Assembly (NCBI GenBank): GCA_024036415.1 | Contig: JAMWET010004081.1 | Span: 120,001 to 184,000 of the forward strand | Origin: Prochilodus magdalenae | Taxonomy: Eukaryota > Chordata > Actinopteri > Characiformes > Prochilodontidae | Length of the DNA stretch: 64,000 nt | Direction of reading: 5' to 3' | Part shown: piece by piece, positions 51,096 to 61,534 of the stretch | How the letters are laid out: the number at the start of each line of letters is the position of its first letter | Position numbering within the stretch: the stretch's first letter is position 1 | The notes under the pieces: model-generated | What the model saw: only the letters and a program-made list of their open reading frames with translations | Database searches by the model: none | What the model was told of the DNA's origin: nothing | Translations under genes and position numbers: made by a program

Positions 51096-52545
51096 TGACC
51101 AGCGTGTCAGTTCACTAGTACTTGCACACGAGCGCTAACAAAAAGTCTAGAGCTGAAGGGTCCATATTGTATGCTATTTTAGTATTTTATTTTTCCCCTT
51201 AAGTCCACTTATAATGTTGGTGTGGTTGTCAGGACAATGCTGCCCTAGTAAAGTAAGTAATAGTGAGCCTGGAAAATCAAAATAAGTCTGAGACTAATTG
51301 CTTATAACTTGCTTATACAGAGTGCCAACTTATGCCCTGAAATTTGAGGAGCTATGCATTAAAAGGGCTGTGATTTCTACATCGTTTGCCTAATATACAT
51401 ATACATAGTGTGGAATTAAAGCTGACATTCTGCACTTTTGCCTCACTGTCACTGTTTCATTCCAAATCCAATGTGGAGGAGAACAGAGCTAAAAAAACAA
51501 AAAGAAAAAAAGGAAACAATAGCTGCCAGTGTCTAGTTAAATCAATGTATTTGTGAGGGTTTCTGTTACGGCACTGCACTGCTTTCACCACATAATACAC
51601 TGAATGTTTTATGGCCTGAATACTCCAGTGAAAATGCTGTTGTGTCTCACACTGAATGATGGCCAGTTAGACCAGTGTCTTACAAAAGTTTTCATTCATT
51701 ATTACCAAAAATGTTTGTTTTACCATCTCTGACATATCATGAATTAAATAAATCGGATGACTGAAGAATAAAATCCTGTTTTCTTCTCCTTTAGAACATT
51801 ATACTTTAAATGCTAGATAGCAGTGTGGTGATGAAAGATAACTAGTGTTGGGTTCAGCAGCGATGACCTGGTTGGAAAGAGAGCTTAGTCTTAGGGGCTT
51901 AGCATAAAACAAAAGAAAACAGTAGGGTTGCCTGGGTTGCCAGAGGTTTACAAAAGATGCAAATTCAGAGGGAGCTATCCTCCCAGAACATACCAAAAGC
52001 AAGTGAGCTCTTTTATACATATACATCCATCTAGAATGAGAGTATACACAACCTGAATGAGAACCCTCCTCTTTATGATTGCTTGGAAATGAAAGTATTA
52101 GTTATTATTATTCAGACCAAAATTATTACAATTAAAATGAAACAATAATACCATGTTTTACACCAACCACCTAACCAACCAACTAACCTCAAAGTGAACT
52201 GCTGAACAGGTCAGAAATGCTATGGATGGAAATGGATGGAAAATACATTGGGATTTTTGCTTCACTTTAAGTCTTTAAACTCCATGACTCATCAGGTGCT
52301 TGATTTAAAGGGCATTATTTGAGCATACGATTGGGCATAAAAGAAATGTCCAGGATTTGCAAAAGAAAGAAACATGTGCAAACAAAACACATTTATATCA
52401 TATTTATAATCATTGTTTGTCTACAGTCATATTTTACAGAATTTACTCTCGCAATAACAAAAACAAGTTACTGCAGCTGTTATGTGATAAGTAGACATCT
52501 TTGGGGTTTATTTCTCATCTGTTTTTTCCAATTTGTTCTTCACAG

Positions 52546-52629
52546 TGATCTGCAGCTTTCGGGGCTCTGTGTCTCATGGCTTGACTCTAGAGATTGGAGA
52601 GACTGTTCAGATCCTGGAAAAGTGTGAGG
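52546..52629 (+). CDS. dock3: DOCK3 coding exon 2: core of the SH3 domain
   Basis: 84 nt between acceptor TTCTTCACAG and donor G|GTAAGT. It completes the Val codon split with exon 1, then encodes ICSFRGSVSHG, LT and LEIGETVQILEKCE, and gives the first base of a Gly codon (phase 1 in, phase 1 out). This is the first half of the DOCK N-terminal SH3 domain: the strand that replaces the usual ALYDY motif (VICSFRG), the RT-loop, and the LxIGExVxIL segment. DOCK3 features favour it over DOCK4: ICSFRG where DOCK4 has IASFRG, GETV where DOCK4 has GDTV, and KCEG where DOCK4 has KCDG. In the family this SH3 domain binds ELMO and restrains the catalytic DHR2 domain; that is known biology, not visible here. 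SHG differs from the PQG of mammals in the RT-loop. Confidence 0.93.
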
Positions 52630-54219
52630 GTAAGTTATTGTATTGATATAAATGAACCCTGAATAAAGGATAATAATCGGAAGACGTCATTTTTTTCACT
52701 TTTTGGATATTCTGTTGTTAGTTAAATGTAGGCCATCAGTAAAGGTTAGCTGAAAAACAGACTGCAATGTTTGGAGTCCTTGGAGCAAACATACAGTTCA
52801 TAATTTAGTTGTGTTTTTATTTAAATGAAAACTGCAACAAACACAGCAAGAAGAAACACCTCTTCTTTAATGCTAACAGACCTGCTCTGCTGGTTCTGTT
52901 GTACTCTAGTCCCACCACTCTACCTGTATTTAATCTATCAAACATGAAAGTCCTTGTCTTAATGTAGAAATGTAGTGACTTAAAACACTGCATAGCAAAG
53001 GCACAGCATATTTTGTCATCACATTCTTGTATTGTATTCATACTTTTTAGACTGTTAAAGTGTGTAGATGGTATGTACCATCTGAGCACTGGAGAGCATC
53101 ACACTAATGCGGTAGTAAACACGGTGCATGAATGGTGGTTGTAAAAAGTGCCCTGCCGTACTGGGATCTTAACCTGTACATGCACTTAACCCGTTTAAAG
53201 AGGCAAGCAGACCTGGTAGACGGAACGAAACCTTGCTCTGGGCACGGTGCTTTGCAGCTGGAATGATGATTGGGATTTTACAGTGGGTGAATCTTTGACC
53301 GTTCTTTTAATACAGATGTCAGGCGCAGGTGATCGTAATGTTTTTCTCAGAACCCTTACGGCAACCAGGCATGTTACCCTATATAGATTACTCTCATGGT
53401 TTCAGTTGTTTCTAAATGTACATAACAGTTGATCTTTACAGTTTCTTCACAGCAAACACAGTACAACAGGACCTAAAGCCAAACACAAAGTCTTAAAGTG
53501 ATAGTTTAGTTTAATATTATAAACTAAAGACAGTGGTTGTTGGTGCAGTTCTCAAAGGAATTTAACATTTTTCGATCATAATGATTAGAATAACGAGAAC
53601 ACTTTAAACTCTTCAGACGGAAGAACGGTAAGACACAGGCACCACAGGAGATGACCTTGCAGTTTGTCGTTTAGGTAAACAGATTTTAGCTACTCTGACA
53701 GTACAGTCTTCTTCAGCTCTTCTTTAGCTCAGAGCTGTCAGTAAAGTAGTAAACCGATGCCAAGTGTGATTAATGATGGTAAATAATCCTTTAACAACAA
53801 AAATGTGTAATTAAAATAATGTGGCGATAATGAGCTCTACATCATGGTAAGCATCACAAAACCATAATCATAAACATAAACCAATGCAGTAATGAGGTTA
53901 TTGTTACATCCCTACTTCATACCCTGCATATTAGTTTCACGGCACTTACTGAATACTGTATATCAGTGAATGAAAAATAAATTATAATAATACAATATTA
54001 AAAATTAAAATAGTTTGTTAAGTAGTGCCAGCAGATTATTGTTGCTTGCATAATTTTGAGGTAATAGGTAGCCTTTTTTTTAATAAGCTTTGAAAGTGTT
54101 CTATGGAAGTGTCCTATTAAAAGTGTACCTCTCATCTGCTGGTGCTGCTGATTGGCAGTTTCATGCTGAATGCGCTGACACCAATGCATCATTGATATTT
54201 CTGAGATGAGGCTGCACGG

Positions 54220-54440
54220 GGGATTCTGAGCTGGACGTGTTAGCCTTCAGATAATGAGTCTGATGGCGTGACATTAGTCACAGCCGTCTTCCCTTGCCGT
54301 AATGATTTGAGCCGAAGCCCACACTTGGATCCCCCCAGAAACAGCGGCCGCGCTGACACTGTCAATGAGAGGCGAAGCAGCTAAAGCGCAGATAAAGGGA
54401 GTGGAGGTGGAAATGCTGCTGGGTACTCAACACAAGTGCT
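54220..54440. promoter_or_regulatory. Candidate conserved non-coding element
   Basis: A GC-richer, non-repetitive island in intron 2 with TGGCGTGACATTAGTCACAG, AGCGGCCGCGCTGACACTGT and CAGCTAAAGCGCAGATAAAG (GATA-like AGATAA). No reading frame or splice sites are convincing. Regulatory function is an inference. Confidence 0.25.
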
Positions 54441-55018
54441 GTCGAGCAGATCATTTAGATCGTTTAGACAAACAGTGAGGAGATTGCTGAAAGAGGTTAG
54501 AACGGAGGCATTGATTTCTCCAGATTATCTGCATTTCCACACTATGGTCAAAAGGACTGGCAAAGTTCCACAATGATCATAGCGGAGTTATCAAAGCATT
54601 TATAGTTTAAATAAAAAGTTGTTGTCAGTTTGTAGATACTATGTTACTTATTGTGTAAATTACTTTCTAAAATAATTTCTGAATCTGTCTCATTTCAATG
54701 CACAGTCCTTCAAATAGTGTTATCCCTAGATGTTTTACAACCCTCTGGGTATCTGGAAAAGAGGCGGGTTGCTTGCCTTATGTCGCTTCTTAAAGGTCAG
54801 TCATGGAGAATGCTTGTTCACATTCTTTGTTACTGTCCGTGGCTTTAGCCTGACATTTGAGGCCTACAGGAACAAAGATGGCATAGGAACGTGTAGTTTG
54901 CTGCCCTGTGTTTAGTGATGTGTGGCCTCGTAACTGGGAAATATGTTTCAGTCTGCGGAAGTGCCCTTAGCACTAGGCAGGGTAGGACTCTTTGACTCTT
55001 CTAATTCAATTGTTGTTG

Positions 55019-55034
55019 TTTTTTTTTTTTTTTT
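55019..55034. repeat. Poly-T tract
   Basis: Sixteen T residues after a short TTG repeat. Confidence 0.9.
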
Positions 55035-56600
55035 ACTTTGGCTCACAATGTGACACTTCGGTATTCTGCTGTGTCAAATGCTGTAACAAACTAAAAATGA
55101 AAAACTTTTTGCCACTCCATTTTTTTTCTGTATCGTCAAATTGTTTCATTGAAGTCTTCCTGTATTGAACTTTCTGCTGAATCTACAAGTTTCAGATGTC
55201 ACATGTTAGATGTCAGATGTTAATTTTCATATGTGAATTTGAGTTCATTTTTGCTGCATTTTAACATTGACAACAAAATGGGAAAAAGTGCAGAATCAAT
55301 TTTTTTTTGTACATAACTGTAATTCCTATGTAAATGTAGTTAATTTAATTATGCAGTGCTATCTGATGTAGCACAAAACAATAACTTCATGTCTTAGGAC
55401 TGAAGTGAGTACAGTTCGCATACTATTGCTAACATTAGTGTGACAGCATGGCTTGAATAAGTCTAAAGCAGTGACACTAGATTGAAGCACAATCGGATAT
55501 TTCATTGTATCCTAGTATTGTGTTGATAAGCAGTGTATGGCTGGACAAACAGAACGTGCCTGCAGGTCAGTGGATAAGCTCTGAGTCAGTAGGTGAGATA
55601 AGTGTAGCTTTGGCCTCGAGGCATAGAATAATCACAGCTCGGATTCCAAGGGTGAGCAGTTCACTGAGCCCATTGATTGTTTGCTTGCTGTCCCATGCTT
55701 TAGGAGTAATGGATCCTTGTGAAATCGAACCCTTTGAAACCTTCAGACTCTGATCTGTCATTGGCCGGTAGTCTGAAGCAGTGGATGGTTGGCTGATTAG
55801 GCTGCCCAGGAAGGCAAAGCTTTGATGGGTGCAGTGTATACATCCATAACAAAAAATATGGCACTATCCAGTTATTTACAGATCACAGCATAATGCACTT
55901 TTCCCATGGCCTGAACAACATCCAGGAGTAAAAATCAGTCCAATAACCTTAGCCTTTGCAAAAAAAAAGCTGTTCTCGCTTGGAAATGAAATAACACTGA
56001 ACTGCTGAACACTGAAATGGGGGAAAACAGGAATACAGCGTGCCATCCCTCAGGTCCAGAAAGTGTGAGAGAAGAAGCCACACTTTATGAAAGACATGCT
56101 GCCATCGTAACTGCAAATAACAGCCGAGATTTGACAGCCCTACTCCTTCCAGTGAAACCCTGTTGGGAGACAGACGATGCATTTCATCAGCTGTCATTCA
56201 CACTAGACCCAGTTGTATGGTTTCCCAATGTGTCCTTCATGGGACATTCACCACAAAAGTTACCAGCACCATGATAATAAATCAAGGTTGTTCTCTACAG
56301 CTAGCCTGTGGAACTCTGGTTAGTGCTTCAGTTTTGGCAAACTTTTTTCATGACATGATAGGAGAGATACATTAACAAAACATATTATCAAGCAGTGAAT
56401 GAAAGTTTATAAGGTAAACAATAGGAAACAACAGATAATACAATTTTGTTTTTGTTAACAATCTTCAGCGAACCCTTAAATCCAGCCAATAACATTTTAT
56501 TAAGACATAAACATTTAACATTTGATAAATAGTCATTTTTCTTAGAATAAGTACTTTACCTCAGAGCATAACATTCTACCTAATGCTAAATTAGGACTAC

Positions 56601-56648
56601 TAATAATAATAATAATAATATGCATCATCATCATCATCATTATCATCA
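56601..56648. repeat. Compound (TAA)n / (ATC)n microsatellite
   Basis: TAA units for 56601-56620 and ATC units from 56623 to about 56648. Confidence 0.95.
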
Positions 56649-58429
56649 ATTTATGGAGCTCTTTGATCAATCTAAGCAGATTTAAGTGTTGTATAGTCAA
56701 TACATAAGTAAGCAGGTGTCTTATGTAATGTAATTGCGGTAGAGCATCTGAAAACCCATTCTGAAGTATCAGCAAGTATTCAAAGCATGTAAAATGCTTT
56801 TCAGGCCTCCCCTTAAAACATGTCACATTTTTGTTATTTTAGTTATAATTATGGGTTCAGTTTTACCAGTTCAGCTCATAATACTGTAATAAAGTGGAGC
56901 AGCTAGCCCCTGCCATCTGTAATGAGAAGCTTATGAACATGAGATGTTCAGGGACTCTCAGAAATGAGCGAACTTCTGCACATCAGAGGTGTGTTCTTTA
57001 ATGCAGTGGTTTTAGGGACAGTGATATATTTTTGGAGTCTTAACATCATCTGATCTCCTATACGCTTGGGTGCAGGTCATTAAAGAGATTGAAATTGTAC
57101 CTAATGTTGATTGGCAGCCACTTGATTTTGTAGGTAATCTCTGCCCAAAAGCATTGAGGAAAGAGCACTAACAAATGCAGATCGTAGATGACTAATGCGG
57201 CAGGTGCTACATCCTGTTTGGGACAGATGGCCACAGGTGCGTTGAGCGTAGCCAGCCGGTCATGAATATTTTCTACTGTTGTCACAGCCAATCGGTAGCA
57301 AATGGCCACATTAATGCATTAAGCCATCAAAGGAGCATGGTTGGGCCAGCGTGACGTTCACTACAGGAAGTCTTTCCTAGTCAAGTGAGCTGAACTGAAC
57401 TGAGTCTTTACCTTCTATTTCTCTTTTTTTTTGTCTTTTGTCTTTCTCTGTCTTTTGTGTAACTTGTGACATTACCCAAACCTGGTATAACTCAGGCCTT
57501 CTCTTTATTTTGGCTTCCACTTTTCACATATTAATATTTAAAACAAGATATGTAACTGAGTGTTCCAGTTATAGGTCCTAATTAATTATTATAGATCACT
57601 TTAAATTAATGGGATTTCATGGGTCTTGGGAAAAATACCCATTTTTTGACCAATCCTTTAAATGACATAAGGTATCCGGCCAAGAAGAATTTCTGTTATG
57701 TTGAATGCATGTGACGTTTTCAGTTTCAGACAGACAACTTGGTTTGAGAGACCACATGAATTCTTTCAGATGAAGGCAGACTCAGACAATGACCAGAGAT
57801 TGGAATGAAGAAATCGATAAATGAGATTGAGTAGGACCATCAGCCTATGGCTGAATTAGATTTCGAATGAGTCCTTCAGTCCTTCATAGTTGTATGGAAT
57901 TGGATGAATGTCTTATGACTCTTTTTGCCAGGGCTGAGATGGAACGGTAGAGACTTGAGAAGAACAGAATAATTAGCTTGAACATTGGTATGCTAGCCAC
58001 TGCAGTCTGTTTTATGTCCCTATATTTCTCATTCCCTATGAGTCTCTTTTACAGGAGGAGAGGCTGTGATGGTTCTCTTTATCACTTAAAGGGCCTATTT
58101 CATGGAAATATCACTAAATTTTCCTTGGTTTTCTCCAAGGAATTTGTTATTTTCTGAGCAGCAATTTAAAGTTTCTGAATGAACGGGTCACTTCTGGGAA
58201 TATTCAGAACATAAACTGAAACTAAGCTGCAAATCTAGACATTTCTGACCCCATGAATACATATACACAACTGGACTATTTGCCCACCCCTTCACACTGA
58301 AGTCATTTGCAGTGTTGTTAGTAAACATTAGTTAGTACATTGGCTTCTTTTTTGAATGAAGCACAGTGTAGGGCAGCTAAATAGAGAGGAAGTTATTTAT
58401 CTATATCAGTATATAAAAAATGATCATTA

Positions 58430-59357
58430 GGGTCGGAAGGGTTGGTCCGTTCGATGGCCGTGTGATTATGGTTGCCAGTAGCTTATTTAAAAACATCACA
58501 ATCACAAGCACAGTTCCCTCGCAATAAGAGTCTCCGCCACCAGATTCGCGGGTGATTCAGTGATTCACAGACCACACAGCAGTTCCGCTGCCGGCCTGCA
58601 CGGTCGCTGCTGAGTCGAATCAGCTGATGATGTGATTCGGTTCATTATGTTTACTCAAATGATTCGTTCATTCGAACGAATCGTTCGCGAACGACACAAC
58701 ACTAGCAGTCAGACAGAGCGGTGAGTAGCCTAGGCCCGTCAGATAAACAGAGCGGGTGTCGCCGCGGATGGCGAGAGACGGTGAAAAGAATGATTTACAA
58801 CATTTTGGTTAAGAATGTTCAGTTCAGGCCTGGTCCGTTCGAAAATTGTTAACCTGGGAGGCTGATTGCTCCGTGTCAGAGCGTTGGTTATGCCAAGCCC
58901 TGGTCCGGAGACGGCATCAGACAAGTAGCCACATACGATCGACTCCGAGTCCCAGCCTGCACTGACTGTAAGGAGTGTGGGAAGACCATGGCCGGCAGTA
59001 GTGCGTTTGTGACTGGTTCTAATACATTTCGAATTGAAGCGCTGAAAAAGCACAACGCATCTATCAAACACATTACATGCCCGACAAATGCACTGCCCAA
59101 GAGTTAACTTTCTTGTAGAATTGTGCTTCAAATAAAGAACTTTATGCTGACCACATTGCTAGTTAATCATTTACAAGTCAATATTGCCTATATGGACAGC
59201 GATTTAAAAATGAAAAGAAAAAGTGAACTTGTAAAACTGCGGTACTGAATGTGATGCAGTTGAAAATTTGGGTGCACCTAACTTTGGTGCCGGTGCACCT
59301 AAGAAAAAACGTTAGGCGCACCAGTGCAACCAGTTCAAAAAGTTAGTCTAGAGCCCT
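58430..59357 (+). mobile_element. hAT-type DNA transposon remnant
   Basis: The right end GTGCACCTAAGAAAAAACGT...GTTCAAAAAGTTAGTCTAGAGCCCTG (to 59357), read in reverse, starts CAGGGCTCTAGACTAACTTT, the style of hAT terminal repeat. Inside is a plus-strand zinc-finger-like frame (58937-59107, listed separately). The left half has short CpG-rich palindromes (ATTCGTTCATTCGAACGAAT near 58662-58681, CGTTCGCGAACG near 58683-58694). No matching left terminal CAGGGCTCT was found, so the left edge is uncertain and may belong to another repeat. The catalytic domain is absent. Confidence 0.55.
58937..59107 (+). pseudogene. hAT transposase N-terminal zinc-finger fragment
   Basis: An open plus-strand frame without its own start codon ends at TAA 59105-59107. 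It contains CTDCKECGKTMAGSSAFVTG, then SNTFRIEALKKHNASIKHIT and a Cys. The CxxC...(F)xxExLKxHxxSxxH spacing is that of the TTF/BED-type DNA-binding zinc fingers at the N-terminus of hAT transposases and related domesticated proteins. Nothing downstream encodes the RNase-H-like catalytic part or the hAT dimerisation region, so it is a fragment. The minus-strand frames over the same bases (58739-59131, 58888-59100) are shadows. Confidence 0.6.
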
Positions 59358-59889
59358 GTAAAGAGTAAAAAAATCTGATTTTTCGTCATTCATGAAAGGA
59401 CAAATGGTTCAGGATTCCGAATCAACGTGCAGTACTGTTTAACAACTCAATACAAGGTCACCAGTTTCTGAAAGAAGAGGTTCACATACTTTTGCTAGCG
59501 AAGAAATGTAATGTTACACTAATAAGCTTACTGAATAATTGAAAAAGTATATATTGTTTTATTATTTGTTTCATTTGATTCTCTGTAACGGTTGTTTTGA
59601 GTTAAATTAAGATTTGCTCATATTAAAAAAAAGTTTTATTCATACAAAAAAGAAATACTGTGGAAAAACAACATGGTACTCGCAGTATTAATGTACATTG
59701 GCAATATATGGCTTTCATACAGTTTTTTTGTTCCAGAGCAGTACATGCTTGCTAGCAGTCCTGTACAAAATTAAATTTGTATTGTATTTAATTGCAGTGG
59801 CAAGTAATTCAGAATATTGTATTTAGAGAAATTTACAGTATTTTGATATTTATAATAGAGTGGCAAGAAACTGTAATTTAGAACAGTGG

Positions 59890-60080
59890 TTGTAGGTGCC
59901 AGGAAGACACCACCACATGTGGGAGACAGGGGTTCGAATCCCGGTCTGGGCGACAATTCTATGCTACACTAATAAGAGTCCTTGGACTCCTAGCACTACA
60001 TTGGCCTACCTGTAATATGATTAACCTTGTAAGTCGCTCTGGATAAGAGCGTCAGCTAAACAGCTATGTAAGGCTGTATT
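59890..60080 (+). mobile_element. tRNA-derived SINE, second copy
   Basis: The B box GGGGTTCGAATCCCG (59930-59944) is followed by AATAAGAGTCCTTGGACTCC, TAGCACTACATTGGCCTACC and TGTAATATGATTAACC, all shared with the copy at 1-178 (minus strand). It ends TTGTAAGTCGCTCTGGATAA GAGCGTCAGCTAAA, a 3' tail I associate with many fish SINEs and their partner LINEs. The A-box end is eroded. The two copies lie in opposite orientation at the two ends of the window. Confidence 0.8.
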
Positions 60081-61493
60081 TAGTGAAATTCACAGTATAT
60101 TGATGTTTATAATAAAATAATAAGAAACTAATTCAGAACACAGTAAACACATTGTATAAATTATAGCTAATAGCTGGAAACCATGCTGCCAATATTATAC
60201 TGTCATTTTACAGGACATTTCCGACAGTAATTTTTTATAGTGGCTCTCACAAGTATTGAATGTACAGTTGGTGGCTCAAATATCTTATCTCTGTATGTGG
60301 TAGACCGCCCTTGTGTCACTGGTTCTAACTGTCTATCATCTGTACAATCTAAGCAGCCATCTGGAGGCTCTCACTATATGTGTCTTCAACTGCATATCCA
60401 TAATTGCCTACATGTGTTCAGCATGGTCCAGGGCTGTTTCTTTCTGTCTCTCTCTGTCAGTTCTGTCACTCCGCTATTTCTTCTCTGTCAGTGATATTGA
60501 GAAAAATTCTAAGCAAATCTAACCCTATTGCTCAAGTTTAAACTAAACTTACAGATAAATTGTTTCAACCATTATTTTCCTTTGAAGAGCACTACTGTGT
60601 AACCTAGGCAAAATTACCACAGCGCTTGGCACTCAAATTTCAGTCACAGTCTGACCCTTTTTCTCACCTGTGTGCCAAGAAATGAGTCTTTTTATACAGG
60701 CATGGAAGGAAATTCACACAACATAGAGTGAGTAATCACAGTGCATCAAAAATGTGCTCTATAGCTTTCTGCTGATTGGTTTTGACTGTTAAGGCAGCAA
60801 TGTTCAATGTATCCAATCTCTTTTCTCACGTTGTGTCTTCTCCAAAAAACAACCAGCACCACAGTCTTTTGTTTTAAGTTGAGATTCAGCAGTGTGAATA
60901 AACTGGTCGTGTTTTTCAAACTTCCCACTAATCTTCAGTGCATCTTGATGATATAGCAGTGCTACATTATGGCTGAGCAAAGTGACAAAAAAGAGTGATC
61001 TGTCAGCCTAAAGTGAAGTGAGATGCTTGGTTGTATTTTAAACTACATGCTTTTGATTGACAAATTTGAAGACTCTTTTTTAGCTTGTGATGACGCCTCT
61101 AAATAATAAGTGTGTTTGGTGATATAAAGTGTTTGATGTAGTTTTAAAGTTGTAAATCATTCTACAGCTGCTGCTAATCAGTATTCAGATTTCATTAGTT
61201 AAGATTGCATTCTTAGATAATTATATAATTTAAAAAGGTTGGAATTTTCAAGGAATAGGAAGTGCTAGGATAAATATAATCCTCTTTTACTTCCATTTGA
61301 GTGTAATAAATTAAACATCTTGGGCTGATGTTGGTTTCTTATTGTAGTTCTTTAGTTCTTAGTGTAAAATCCCTAAATAGAATACCATTACTATCATTAT
61401 TATTACTGTGTTATTACTATATTATAGTTATTCTGAAATATTGTTACATTCTGTTGGTTAAAACTCTAAATGCATGTTATCTTTCTGTTCCAG

Positions 61494-61534
61494 GATGGTT
61501 CAGAGGGTTCTCCACCAAAAAACCTACTGTCAAG
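61494..61534 (+). CDS. dock3: DOCK3 coding exon 3: end of the SH3 strand with the ligand-binding Trp
   Basis: 41 nt between acceptor TTCTGTTCCAG and donor AAG|GTAAGG. It completes the split Gly codon and encodes WFRGFSTKKPTVK, ending in phase 0. Vertebrate DOCK3 has WYRGVSTKKPNVK at this place and DOCK4 has WYRGFALKNPNIK, so the STKKP stretch favours DOCK3. The W is the conserved Trp of the SH3 peptide-binding face; Phe replaces the usual Tyr after it. The three exons total 162 nt, exactly 54 codons. The rest of the SH3 domain (GIFPxxYI in the family) should be on exon 4, which I cannot find before 64000, so the gene is cut by the window. The open frame at 61328-61591 reads through this exon in the same frame but starts in the intron. 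Confidence 0.92.

Larger units (their letters stand above)
12566..52545 (+). other. dock3: dock3 intron 1 (about 40 kb)
   Basis: Opens with GTGAGT after exon 1 and closes with the tract TTTTTTCCAATTTGTTCTTCACAG before exon 2. The protein reads continuously across it (GV|V|ICSFRG), so no coding exon need be missing. It holds many decayed transposons and simple repeats, listed separately. Stretches where I see nothing nameable are 12733-13518, 14300-15220, 15730-17180, 17650-20495, 20815-23345, 23465-25815, 25850-30100, 30600-31105, 31330-32630, 34195-38505, 38795-40310, 40575-47535, 48135-48655, 48725-50980 and 51100-52545. Open frames in those stretches have no domain, splice or codon evidence. 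A long first intron is typical of DOCK-family genes and often hosts enhancers. Confidence 0.8.
52630..61493 (+). other. dock3: dock3 intron 2 (about 8.9 kb)
   Basis: Starts GTAAGT and ends TTTCTGTTCCAG. Contains a candidate conserved block (54220-54440), simple repeats, a hAT remnant (58430-59357) and a SINE (59890-60080). I see no nameable feature in 52630-54220, 54440-55015, 55040-56595, 56655-58425, 59360-59885 or 60085-61490. The open frames at 55505-55753 and 60240-60494 have no recognisable domain. Confidence 0.85.

Noticed and set aside
58739..59131. 130-residue minus-strand frame
   Set aside because: The plus strand over the same bases encodes the hAT zinc-finger fragment, so this is a shadow frame.
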